From Halorussus vallis (GTDB lineage: Archaea > Halobacteriota > Halobacteria > Halobacteriales > Haladaptataceae): a stretch of DNA of 64,000 nt. Numbering within the stretch: position 1 is the stretch's first letter; each line of letters starts with the position of its first letter. The DNA lies in the NCBI RefSeq assembly GCF_024138165.1, contig NZ_CP100000.1, positions 1,860,001 through 1,924,000 of the forward strand, in the 5' to 3' direction. The notes beneath the pieces were generated by a model. It saw nothing but the letters and a program-made list of their open reading frames with translations, was not told the DNA's origin and ran no database searches. The translations under genes and the position numbers were made by a program. Shown here piece after piece: positions 25,891 to 34,462 of the stretch.

Positions 25891-27876
25891 GTGAACCGCA
25901 GGAAACTTTTCGATTTTGCCAAGCAGCATGGTGTTCTTGAAGAGAACGAGGTACGAAAGCTGGTTTTAGCTGCTGAGTTTTCCCAGAACGAGTATCTTCA
26001 AGAGGCCGCCTCGAAAGCTATACTGAGTAGGTCAGTCCAACAATTTCAGCACCCTTTCAATTCTCAGTCTAGTGCTGGAGATATTGAATTGGGTCGAACT
26101 TCTGCCGATCAGATTTTCCAATTTTCACAAACTGACTTGACCAAGCATCTATTGGCGGTCGGACAATCAGGTGCAGGAAAAACAAGTTTATTCTACAACC
26201 TTCTGTCGCAACTGGACGTACCGTTCTGGAGTTTCGACTTGAAGCAGGACTACCGCCACCTTGCCTCAATAGAAGAAGAGAGCCTGTTGGTGTTGCCGTG
26301 GACCGAGCTCAAGCTTAACCCGTTGGTTCCGCCACCCGGGGTTAAGCCCCGGCGGTGGGCGCAGGTATTCAGCGAGATCTTCGGTCATGCGACCTCGTTG
26401 CTCTCTGGATCGAAGAACCACTTGCTGAAATCGATTATCGAGCTCTACCGGTTGTACGGACTTTTCGAGGAGAACTCTCCTCCGTATCCGAGTTTGCATG
26501 AGCTGGAGCAGTTCTTGGTCTCTGATTCTATCAACTACATGCGGAAGACCTCGAACTACCGGGACACGATTTTAAACCGTGTGGAGGCGATGAATCTTGG
26601 AGCCGGCACCATCTTCGACTGTAGCCAAGGCTTTGATCTCGAAGACTTGCTTTCCCGAAATGTGGTTTTCGAGTTTGACGGTTTAAGCCGTGATACACAG
26701 AACTTCTTGATGGAAACTTTGTTGGCCTGGGTCTATGAGTACCGGTTGGCTCAGACACACCGTTCAAGCGGTCTCAACCATGTGTTTGCGCTTGATGAAG
26801 GGAAGCAGGTTTTCAGTGTCTACAAGGAGCGGCAGGACGCCGCAGGTATCCCGGCTGTCGACGAGCTGACGGCCAAGATGAGAGAGTTCGGAGAAGGACT
26901 AATCGTGGCAGACCAAGAAGCGTCAAAGCTGACCGACTCGATCAAGGCCAACACGTACACGAAGGTCCTGCTCTCAACCGGCGACCAGAAGCAGTTTAGA
27001 GCAGTTGCAGATTCGATGAACCTCACTGAACGCCAAGCAGATGTAGCTCAAGACCTCGACGTTGGTGAAGCAGTAATCCAGACAGGAAACAGTAACCCAG
27101 CCCAGATTATTCTTGAAAGGTTCGAACTCGACAAGGAGGTCACTGATACCGAACTCCAAAGGAACCAAGCCAAGCTCTGGACCGAGCTATCATCGACACC
27201 TCGACAGCGACCAACAGACTTCCAAGAACTAACTGGCTCTCAAGCCCGTACGGATGAGATCATCGACGATCCCAACCAATCCGTATCTCTCTCAGCTGAA
27301 GCCGAGCAACTACTCGAAGACGCTGTCGAGTACCCGTTCGTACCGTTGACCCAGAGGTACGACCAGCTTGCCAGCCGTCGAATAGGCCACAACGCGAAAA
27401 CCGAGCTGATTGACAAAGGTGTTGTCAAGGAAGAGTTGGTTCAAACCGGGTCAGGCTCCCGGAAACTTCTCGAGCTTACCGAACGCGGAAACACGTATGT
27501 CGAAGACCAACTCGAATGCGACCCTTCTCACAAAGGACGTGGCGGAATCGTCCACAGGTACTGGCAATACCAGGTAAAGAAAGCGTTTGGGGACGCGGAC
27601 TGGACAGCAAAACGTGAACTGTTTGGTGCCGACGTCTACGCATCCAACGGTAAGACCGAGGTCGCAATCGAGATCGCGATGGAAAACACCAGCCGTGAAC
27701 AGGAACACGTTGAGAAGCATTTAGAGAAAGGATTTGACGCGGTCTGGGTATTCTGCCGAAATCCTCGGGTCCGCGAAGGACTGGAAACTCGAATCGATGA
27801 AGCAGGCCTGGACACCGAACACGTCGTGCTTCGTGAGGTCAAGGACCTCGAACAGAACCGGGGCCAGATATTCTGA
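25891..27876 (+). CDS. HerA/VirD4-type ATPase with winged helix and probable nuclease tail
   Basis: The 661-residue protein starts at GTG. Its ATPase domain has Walker A AVGQSGAGKTSLF near 89-100, FDLKQDYRHL just after, and Walker B HVFALDEGKQVF near 300, followed by GLIVADQEASKL. The region 450-530 looks like winged helices (PLTQRYDQLASRRIGHNAKTELIDKGVV). The last ~120 residues contain ADVYASNGKTEVAIEIAMEN and AVWVFCRN, a layout fitting a PD-(D/E)XK-like nuclease or an effector recogniser. It lies 64 bp after hsdR in the same direction, so it may be an accessory of the restriction operon rather than a transfer gene. Confidence 0.72.
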   Translation: MNRRKLFDFAKQHGVLEENEVRKLVLAAEFSQNEYLQEAASKAILSRSVQQFQHPFNSQSSAGDIELGRTSADQIFQFSQTDLTKHLLAVGQSGAGKTSLFYNLLSQLDVPFWSFDLKQDYRHLASIEEESLLVLPWTELKLNPLVPPPGVKPRRWAQVFSEIFGHATSLLSGSKNHLLKSIIELYRLYGLFEENSPPYPSLHELEQFLVSDSINYMRKTSNYRDTILNRVEAMNLGAGTIFDCSQGFDLEDLLSRNVVFEFDGLSRDTQNFLMETLLAWVYEYRLAQTHRSSGLNHVFALDEGKQVFSVYKERQDAAGIPAVDELTAKMREFGEGLIVADQEASKLTDSIKANTYTKVLLSTGDQKQFRAVADSMNLTERQADVAQDLDVGEAVIQTGNSNPAQIILERFELDKEVTDTELQRNQAKLWTELSSTPRQRPTDFQELTGSQARTDEIIDDPNQSVSLSAEAEQLLEDAVEYPFVPLTQRYDQLASRRIGHNAKTELIDKGVVKEELVQTGSGSRKLLELTERGNTYVEDQLECDPSHKGRGGIVHRYWQYQVKKAFGDADWTAKRELFGADVYASNGKTEVAIEIAMENTSREQEHVEKHLEKGFDAVWVFCRNPRVREGLETRIDEAGLDTEHVVLREVKDLEQNRGQIF

Positions 27877-28291
27877 ACCCTGTATACAACCGCAACAAGG
27901 ACTCACCTCTTCCCAGTCCAGTATCAACAGGTTTGCAACTGAAGCCAGGTCAAAAGCCTGGTATAGACGCCTTGAGCTCTCCTGAGTAATGATAGAAATA
28001 GGAATGCCGGTGAATTACGGTTCTTCCATCTATTCCCAGTGTTCTGCATCCAAAGCCGAGGGATGTTACGGATATTCCGGAAATCGGAACATAGTAGCTG
28101 GTAACTCGCTTGCCAATCCATCAGACAAGATAGATGTATCTGAAACATGGTCGACTCAATTAGTGGCTTAGTTCAGTTGCTGAGTCAAGGTTAGCTACGT
28201 GGGAAGTATCCGAAGTAGACTCCGAGGGCTGCGCGAGTTACCAGTCCTTCACACCGCAGTTATCGTGGAAACAGCCGGGAAAATCCTGTTG
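27877..28291. other. Gene-free stretch between the HerA-like and DUF262-HNH genes
   Basis: About 415 bp between two converging genes. A small hairpin (CCAGG at 27945, CCTGG at 27957) lies 69 bp after the HerA-like gene and could end transcripts. One 60-codon frame at 27989 has no coding look. I see nothing else. Confidence 0.5.
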
Positions 28292-29686
28292 TTAGATTTT
28301 GGTGTTGCCTTTGACTCGGTTGTGGTGCTGGCAGAGCAGCTGGGCGTTTTCGATATCCGTGTTGCCTCCTTTTGAATGTGGGATTACGTGGTCGGCTTCG
28401 TAGTCCTCCCATGAGACTTCTGCTTCTTTCTCTGGTTTGTCCTCGTTCAGGCATTCTTGGCAGAGACCGTTGTCCTGTCGGTATATCTTGATTCGCTCGG
28501 CCTCGTTGAAGCTTCGGCGATCATCTACAGCAGTCAGCTCGACTTCTTCGTCTTGGATGTATTCGAAGAATGCCTGGCGGATGATCCGGTCTCGGACTTC
28601 GATTTCACCGCCGCTCTGTTGACGGTTGTCGGAGAACATGATGATATCTTGATCGTCGTCATCTCGGTCTTTCCAGCGTTCGTGGAATTGGACTACGAAG
28701 TCATGGATGGCTTGCTTGGTGTCTTCGTCGAGGACGTAGTATTTGTTGAGGTGACGAATTAGCAGCCATACTGAGATGGTAAAGTACTCTGTTTTGAATT
28801 CCTGCATTCCGGAGCCGTCGCTCACCATCGGATCGTCTTTGAAGATGTCGTAGAAGATGTTCATGGTCTGGATGACATTCTCTGCCTCTGTTTTGTCGTC
28901 GAAGGACCAGTCGGAGATTCCGTCTTCCTCCAAGTGTTCATCAATAAAGTCTTTCACCTCGGTTTCCTTGATGTCGGTAGGCCTACCGTTTTCTTCGAGT
29001 ATCAAGAACCGTGTGAGAAGAGCCAGGTGCTGCATCCGGCTGTTGTCCCGTTCAAGAACCTCGAAGAACGAATGCTTGTCTGGGTTACTGCTGATAGGCT
29101 TATAGGCATCGTAGTTGAACCGTTGGTCGTCCGCGTATTTCACGACGAAGTTCCGTGCTGTACTGGAGAGCCGGGAATGGGCGACCTCCATGTAGTTGAG
29201 TGTTTCACCCTGTTGAAGCCGCCAGAAAATCTCGGTTGCGATCCGGAGGTGTTCCGGGTTACGTGGATCATCGATATCTTGGACTATGTCGGCGTCATAG
29301 ACCAGTTTGTCGACAAACCGTCGGAGATCAGAGGAGAGTTCCGAGTAGGTTGAGCCGGGAAGATCTTCGTGTACGTCCTCTAGTGTATCCGGCAGCTTGA
29401 GCTCGTTATCGATGAATTTCTGGGCGGTGGTAATTCTTTGTTGTCCGTCGATGACTTCGTAGACTGTGCTGTCATCATCGAGTCGGACTTCTCGGAGAAC
29501 GATTCTCGGAATGTAGTATCGTCGGAATATACTGTCAAGCAGGTCCTTCTGCTTTTGAGGTGACCAGACGTTCTTTCTCTGGTATGGCGGTCGGGCTACG
29601 AACTCTTCCGAGTAGTCGCTGAACTCCTTTATCCGGAATTCTTTAGAAATAAGATTGTATTTGGTCTTCGGATCGAAGCTTGGCAT
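28292..29686 (-). CDS. DUF262-HNH endonuclease, probable defence nuclease
   Basis: The 464-residue protein has the N-terminal DUF262 (ParB/Srx-like) domain with RPPYQRKNVWSPQKQKDL near 33 and the nucleotide-binding signature YEVIDGQQRIT near 75, a long helical middle, and a C-terminal HNH nuclease: zinc-like Cys pair CQEC near 410, YEADHVIPHSKGGN and the closing LCQHHNRVKGN. DUF262-nuclease proteins include GmrSD-type enzymes that attack modified phage DNA, and related members occur in other defence systems. This one stands alone and is transcribed toward hsdR's neighbour. A defence role is inferred from family and context. Confidence 0.85.
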   Translation of the reverse strand: MPSFDPKTKYNLISKEFRIKEFSDYSEEFVARPPYQRKNVWSPQKQKDLLDSIFRRYYIPRIVLREVRLDDDSTVYEVIDGQQRITTAQKFIDNELKLPDTLEDVHEDLPGSTYSELSSDLRRFVDKLVYDADIVQDIDDPRNPEHLRIATEIFWRLQQGETLNYMEVAHSRLSSTARNFVVKYADDQRFNYDAYKPISSNPDKHSFFEVLERDNSRMQHLALLTRFLILEENGRPTDIKETEVKDFIDEHLEEDGISDWSFDDKTEAENVIQTMNIFYDIFKDDPMVSDGSGMQEFKTEYFTISVWLLIRHLNKYYVLDEDTKQAIHDFVVQFHERWKDRDDDDQDIIMFSDNRQQSGGEIEVRDRIIRQAFFEYIQDEEVELTAVDDRRSFNEAERIKIYRQDNGLCQECLNEDKPEKEAEVSWEDYEADHVIPHSKGGNTDIENAQLLCQHHNRVKGNTKI

Positions 29687-29751
29687 AGGTAAGCTGTCTT
29701 GCTACACTAATAAATAACTGGTGAGCGTGATACGCCTCAAGGAACACGGTA

Positions 29752-29952
29752 TTAGCTGTTGAGTGCTCGCCGAACGTGTTTTCTCTTCACGGTTTGGTAG
29801 CCGTCTTCCTGGGCAACCGCAATGGCCTCCTCAGCGATGTCGCCAGCAAATCTCTCGAGAGTCTTTGCCAGTTTATCAGCCGCTGATTTAGATACCCGTT
29901 TACTGGTTTGGTCGTGGATTAGATGATGCAGTGACCGTGTTGAGAACTCCAT
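29752..29952 (-). CDS. Archaeal histone, single histone fold
   Basis: The 66-residue protein aligns along its whole length with archaeal histones: an N-terminal FSTRSLHHLIHDQ helix, then RVSKSAADKLAKTLERFAGDI with the conserved Arg-Val-Ser, then EAIAVAQEDGYQTVKRKHVRRAL with the TVKxxHV loop and the final helix. Haloarchaeal chromosomal histones are normally two folds fused in one chain; this is a single fold. It should dimerise and wrap or compact DNA. The ATG is about 25 nt from the palindromic TATA box, so its mRNA is likely leaderless. Confidence 0.9.
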   Translation of the reverse strand: MEFSTRSLHHLIHDQTSKRVSKSAADKLAKTLERFAGDIAEEAIAVAQEDGYQTVKRKHVRRALNS

Positions 29953-29976
29953 AACATTGGTTTTGAGGATAGAAGG

Positions 29977-29986
29977 TATTTAAATA
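29977..29986. promoter_or_regulatory. Palindromic TATA box shared by two divergent transcripts
   Basis: TATTTAAATA reads the same on both strands. Leftward it lies 25 nt from the histone ATG, as for a leaderless gene. Rightward a start about 25 nt away would fall at roughly 30010-30015, just before the closing helix of the structured RNA. Spacing is the evidence; no start site has been mapped. Confidence 0.6.
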
Positions 29987-30018
29987 TTGAACACTATACT
30001 TCGCTTGGAAACTCAAAC

Positions 30019-30223
30019 GAAGGAAGGAGAGGGATCGTGGAACACTAAACGGACTGGAGCAAGCCCCATCCGAACCACCCCAGGAGGGTGCCTCGTCCTC
30101 CAACCGCACTGAGGCCTGAAACGGCCAAGAGAAACACCGAGTACCCGGACAGTTAACGGAAGGTTCAAAGCTCTTTCAGAACACCTAATCCATTTGAAAC
30201 CGGGTGTCACCTCTCCTTCCTTC
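30019..30223 (+). ncRNA. Candidate structured RNA or 5' leader of the second recombinase
   Basis: A perfect 14-bp helix (GAAGGAAGGAGAGG at 30019-30032 with CCTCTCCTTCCTTC at 30210-30223) closes about 177 nt. Inside I can pair GTGG with CCAC around CGGA-TGG with CCATCCG, GGAGG with CCTCC, GGCC with GGCC over a TGAAAC loop, and ACACC with GGTGT. A TATA box lies at the right distance upstream. No good coding frame exists on either strand. The recombinase ATG follows 24 nt later with its own GAGGTGA site, so this may be a regulatory leader or a separate RNA. I do not recognise a known class. Confidence 0.55.
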
Positions 30224-30246
30224 AAACCTTAGAGGTGAACTAGATT

Positions 30247-31491
30247 ATGTCTACTAAAAAATACGTTAACGTACCCAAACAGCTTCAAAACCTGGAAGAC
30301 ACGGAACTCTCAAGGGAGAACGTCGACGCTATACACCGGTTTATCGATGAATGCGCCGCAGAAGGCCTAAGCGAAGTACGTCAAAGCCGTTTGATCACCG
30401 CGTTGAAATCACTGGTGCTCAACTTCTCACCCCAAGACTTCCAACTAGAGAATGCAACAGAACAGGAACTTAAGAAGGTGATCGCCTCGTTGAACCGGAG
30501 TGACTACGCCGACTCCACGAAGCATACGATGCGAGCCACAGTAAAGAAGTTCTACAAAATCGAGAACGGTGGAAACGAACACCCGGAGAAAGTAGACTTC
30601 TTCAAGGCCTCAACCAGCAAGACCTCCACGGTTTCCCGGGACGACCTATTCACCAAAAAAGAATTGAAACAGTTGTTCCAGGGCTTCATCAACAGTCGTG
30701 ACCGCGCCTTCACAATGGTTCTATACGAGACCGCGGCAAGACCCGGAGAACTTCTTACCCGTAACATCGGTGACTTTACCAGTAACGAGAAAGGCGACTT
30801 CATCTTCCTCGAAGGAATCAAAGGAACTCCAGACAGGACTAACCAACTCGTAAGAAGCGGTAGACCCTTGCGTGAATGGATTAGTCAGCATCCGCTTGGC
30901 GGTGAACTAGGGAATATAGACGACCCCGGTGTTCCGTTATGGGTGAAGACACAGCAGCAACAATGCAAAAAATGCGGGAAAATGCCCCGGAAACATTCTG
31001 ACTCCCAGTGTGTCTACCAACCTGATAAACAGGACCGTTGGAAGTACGCCAGTTTCCTCAGGCGTTTCCAGGATGCGTGTGAACGCGCCAGTATTCCGGA
31101 GAACAAACGTCGACCATACAATTTACGGCATACTCGTTTGACCGAGGTGGCGACCTTCATGGGCTACGAACAGTTGAACAAGTTCGCCGGCTGGAAACCC
31201 GGTTCAGATCGTGCGAAGGTCTACGTCCATTTGAACAACGACGACGTCAACAAAGCCATCAGAGACGAATACGGACTCGACGTCGAGGAAGACCAAGACT
31301 CCATGACTCCATGCTCGTTTTGCGGAACCGAGAACCAGGACGTGCATACAGAGTGCCGGAACTGCGGACGACCACTCAACCTCGAACAAGAAACCCAGAA
31401 AGAGGAAAAACAGGAAGTTCTCGAACGGTTGGCCGAACTCGAAGAAGAAGGCGTCCTGGAGAAACTGAGACAGCTTGACCAACTAGATTGA
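30247..31491 (+). CDS. Second tyrosine recombinase with zinc-ribbon tail
   Basis: The 414-residue protein has an N-terminal core-binding domain (residues ~20-125) and a XerC/D-like catalytic domain: first Arg in YETAARPGELL near 163, the H-x-x-R box in YNLRHTRLTEV near 294, then FAGWKPGSDRAKVYVHL with the probable nucleophile Tyr near 325. Unusual are a Cys-rich insert CKKCGKMPRKHSDSQC near 240 and a C-terminal zinc ribbon CSFCGTENQDVHTECRNCGRP near 355, followed by a coiled coil. It is not near an att site, so it may resolve dimers, invert DNA or belong to an older nested insertion. Confidence 0.9.
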   Translation: MSTKKYVNVPKQLQNLEDTELSRENVDAIHRFIDECAAEGLSEVRQSRLITALKSLVLNFSPQDFQLENATEQELKKVIASLNRSDYADSTKHTMRATVKKFYKIENGGNEHPEKVDFFKASTSKTSTVSRDDLFTKKELKQLFQGFINSRDRAFTMVLYETAARPGELLTRNIGDFTSNEKGDFIFLEGIKGTPDRTNQLVRSGRPLREWISQHPLGGELGNIDDPGVPLWVKTQQQQCKKCGKMPRKHSDSQCVYQPDKQDRWKYASFLRRFQDACERASIPENKRRPYNLRHTRLTEVATFMGYEQLNKFAGWKPGSDRAKVYVHLNNDDVNKAIRDEYGLDVEEDQDSMTPCSFCGTENQDVHTECRNCGRPLNLEQETQKEEKQEVLERLAELEEEGVLEKLRQLDQLD

Positions 31492-31596
31492 CTTCTTCTG
31501 GCTATCCAAAATACAGTAGGTACCTGAAGAAAGGGAATTCGCGACTCCTCATGTCTATAGAGAAAATTTATTAATCTCAGAGAAGGTTGTGAAACC

Positions 31597-33627
31597 ATGG
31601 ACGAAGCCGATCTGATTGCAGAGTTATTTGAGGAATTCACCACGGTATACGATGCTGATAATGTGCAATCAGATTATAGGCTTAGTACGGATTCCCGGCC
31701 AGATATTGCTGTTTTCGATGAAGACGACAATCCGTTATTGATTGCGGAAGCGAAGACCCATTCCAATAAAAAGAGCCAGTGGAAAGCATTTGACCGATTA
31801 AGGCATTACCAGTCTCAAGCCAATCCTCCTTTTCTGGGCTTCTTAACCGGCGATATCAACTATATCTACAAGGAGTATAATGTAGATGGTTTCAAACTTC
31901 AGATAAGCTCTGGAACCCCGCCGCAAAGTCCTGCCGATTTAGAAGACCGGCGAGGGTTCAAGACTAATACTGAACTCCGTTTCTGTTACGAACAATCAAA
32001 CCGTCTGTGTAAAGAAGAATTGGGGGAAGAGATCTCTATAGCAGATTTCCTTCGAGAAACTCAGCGTATAGCAATCGCTGAAGAACACCAGCAGGAGATA
32101 ACGGCATGGGAACAACGTTTCATTCAACAGATTGACGAGATAGATCAGAACATCCGGGAGAAGTATCCGTTTTACAACTCCGCTTCTGAGAACAGCTTAG
32201 ATCAATCTCGGATCATTCAAGGAGTTCTCAACGGATATAGCATACGCCAAACGGACGACACAGTAATATCAGAGTTTGTCGCTCAGATTCCGTCTCTCCT
32301 TAAGGACCAATCCTCACATGGGACGCCTATCCCTTCTGCTAAATATATCTCGGAACAGTTGGATATTAGCTCAGATGATCGGATACTTGACCCCGCTATG
32401 GGCTGGGGAAATATACTGCGAGAAATTGCCCAGGCAAATCCTGAAGCTGACAGCCAAGGGATCGAACTCAACCAGAAAATCGCTCAAACTGCGAGCTCGC
32501 TCAACACCTTAACAAAGTCCGATATCTCGATCAAGGTTGCAGATGGTATAAAGACTGCCTGGAGAGATGACTCGTTCCACTCCGAATTTGACCACGTTGT
32601 ACTTGATCCGCCGATCGGACTGAAGCTCTCAGAAGAGGAACTTATCGAAGAACTAAGCAACTGGGAAAACGCCAATATTGAAGATGTCTTCCTCGACTCC
32701 TCTCTAAACTATCTCAAAGAAGATGGTTTACTCACCGCGATAGTCCCTCTTGGCATACTATCGCGTAATCATTCAGCAAGACTCCGAGACAAACTCAAGA
32801 AAGAGTACTGTATTGAGTCAATCATTGAGGTTGAGAATGGTTCGTTCTATGACTCAGTTCGTTCAGATCTAGCGGTCATCCAGATCAGGAACCGAGAGCC
32901 AGAGGTTTCGGATACAACCGAGTTCTTAGTATTAGATCGGCTAAAAGATTCAAACATAGAGAACTTTGAGCCAGATATCCAACAGCGGTTGGAGCTCCCG
33001 GTATCTGAGATTCCGGATAAGGTATTAATCCCAAGCAAGGTTATTTCCCAGCAAGAGGTTCACAGCAGGCTAAACGAGATATACTCTGATTTTGTATCTC
33101 TCAATTCAATCAGTTCAGGATTCCGTCGAGGGGTCAGATTGTCATCAGAGCAGGTAACTCCTGAAGGGGACATCCAGTATCTGAAAATTTCGGATGTTAC
33201 CGGTGAATCTGAATCACGCCGATTTATCGATGAAAACGAAATCGAAGATGCCGCTACTGCAGGTCCAACAGACCTGTTGATTAGTGCAGCAGGAACCATA
33301 GATATCGCATATGTCCCAGAAAGAGAGGTTGTCCCTCACTCAAACTGGGTTGTTGTCCGCTTTGAATCCGAGTCCTTGGCTCGGGCCTTCCAAGGGTTCT
33401 TCAACACTCCTGTGGGTGGCGATCTGCTGAACTCACTTGCAACAGGCACAACCATCCCTCATCTCTCAATATCTGTTCTAAACGATATCCAGGTCCCTGA
33501 TTTCCGGAACCACAACTCAGTAGACGAGGTTGTCTCTGAATTAGCCAAAATTGAACAGCTAAACCAAGGCCGTGTAAACCACAACATCGCGGTTCGGATT
33601 GAGGAACTCCTTCGGGAGGGGATGTAA
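31597..33627 (+). CDS. Fused nuclease-methyltransferase-specificity protein (type IIG-like, no helicase)
   Basis: One 676-residue chain holds three parts. Residues 1-100 look like a PD-(D/E)XK nuclease (RPDIAVFDEDDNPLLIAEAK, residues 34-53). Residues ~200-480 are a gamma-class N6-adenine methyltransferase with motif I ILDPAMGWGN near 263 and catalytic VVLDPPIG near 334. Residues ~480-676 resemble one HsdS-type recognition domain (YLKISDVTGES, LISAAGTIDIAYVP, GTTIPHLSISVLNDIQVP). This R-M-S order matches type IIG enzymes. The catalytic motif reads DPPI rather than DPPY/NPPF, so activity needs checking. It heads a rightward cluster with 1 bp to the next gene. Confidence 0.82.
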   Translation: MDEADLIAELFEEFTTVYDADNVQSDYRLSTDSRPDIAVFDEDDNPLLIAEAKTHSNKKSQWKAFDRLRHYQSQANPPFLGFLTGDINYIYKEYNVDGFKLQISSGTPPQSPADLEDRRGFKTNTELRFCYEQSNRLCKEELGEEISIADFLRETQRIAIAEEHQQEITAWEQRFIQQIDEIDQNIREKYPFYNSASENSLDQSRIIQGVLNGYSIRQTDDTVISEFVAQIPSLLKDQSSHGTPIPSAKYISEQLDISSDDRILDPAMGWGNILREIAQANPEADSQGIELNQKIAQTASSLNTLTKSDISIKVADGIKTAWRDDSFHSEFDHVVLDPPIGLKLSEEELIEELSNWENANIEDVFLDSSLNYLKEDGLLTAIVPLGILSRNHSARLRDKLKKEYCIESIIEVENGSFYDSVRSDLAVIQIRNREPEVSDTTEFLVLDRLKDSNIENFEPDIQQRLELPVSEIPDKVLIPSKVISQQEVHSRLNEIYSDFVSLNSISSGFRRGVRLSSEQVTPEGDIQYLKISDVTGESESRRFIDENEIEDAATAGPTDLLISAAGTIDIAYVPEREVVPHSNWVVVRFESESLARAFQGFFNTPVGGDLLNSLATGTTIPHLSISVLNDIQVPDFRNHNSVDEVVSELAKIEQLNQGRVNHNIAVRIEELLREGM

Positions 33628-33628
33628 G

Positions 33629-34420
33629 ATGGGGGCCGCAGATCTTGGAGAAACGTTCTATTCGAACAAACTCCAGATTCAAACTGATAGGTGTAAATCA
33701 ATTATAAGAGAGGTCAGGGAAACTGTTCTGAAACAAGGGATTACAGGAGACAAGCTAGATTTAGTCGGTGATATAGAGCGCGAAATCGAGACAATGGAAG
33801 ACAATACTCAGGAACTGTTTGACAACCCGGATCGGATTAACGATATCAACCGGCATCTCCGTCGAATTCTCCTCGATATCGCTAAGGACTTCGACTATGA
33901 GCAGAAGCTTTTCAATGAGAACAACAACCTGCAAGACGATATCTCGACCCTATTCCATTGGTTTGAGCTGATTGTGAAGCCGAATCTGGGCTCAGACTAT
34001 CATGAAGTAACCCATGACTACGCGATACATGAATGTCGTAGCAAACGAAACGATGTGGAGCACGGACCATCAGGAGATAGGATTCGTCCAGATTTAATCA
34101 GCATCGGGATTCTATCTTGGTATGCCCTACATGAAATATTGATGAACTGGGAGAGAGCGCAGCGTCAGGCAATGCACGGACACCTGACCCGGATCGACCA
34201 AGATACTGAAAATGAATACGGCTTCATCTGCAAACTGAACCACCACGATGGCGCAGGATCCCCCCGTTCCATCACTCAATACGAAGAAGGGGAAGAAGGT
34301 AACAAAATCTCATTTGAACCGGACGACGTGACTTCTATTCCTACAGTCGGTGACATTGTAACCTTCTCTCAAACAGATCGAGATGGTACGCCAATAGCAA
34401 CAGATATCTCCATTTTATAG
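33629..34420 (+). CDS. HEPN-motif protein with cold-shock-like C-terminal domain
   Basis: The 263-residue protein starts at the ATG 1 nt after the stop of the nuclease-methyltransferase, with GGGAGGGG as ribosome site. Residues 1-110 are helical and charged. Near residue 147 stands CRSKRNDVEHG, the R-N-x3-H active-site motif of HEPN RNases, followed by the expected helix (ISIGILSWYALHEILMNW). After ~195 a five-strand OB-fold pattern follows: EYGFICKLN, ISFEPDDV, VGDIVTFSQTDRDGTPIATDI, like cold-shock domains that bind RNA or single-stranded DNA. I infer an RNA-targeting effector. The HEPN call rests on motif and helix pattern only. Confidence 0.65.
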   Translation: MGAADLGETFYSNKLQIQTDRCKSIIREVRETVLKQGITGDKLDLVGDIEREIETMEDNTQELFDNPDRINDINRHLRRILLDIAKDFDYEQKLFNENNNLQDDISTLFHWFELIVKPNLGSDYHEVTHDYAIHECRSKRNDVEHGPSGDRIRPDLISIGILSWYALHEILMNWERAQRQAMHGHLTRIDQDTENEYGFICKLNHHDGAGSPRSITQYEEGEEGNKISFEPDDVTSIPTVGDIVTFSQTDRDGTPIATDISIL

Positions 34421-34462
34421 AGAGTAACCTATATTCAAATGTACTGAGAAATAACCGGTTGT

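Noticed and set aside
27989-28171. 60-codon frame between the HerA-like and DUF262-HNH genes
   Set aside because: No ribosome site, no motif, and composition like non-coding DNA.
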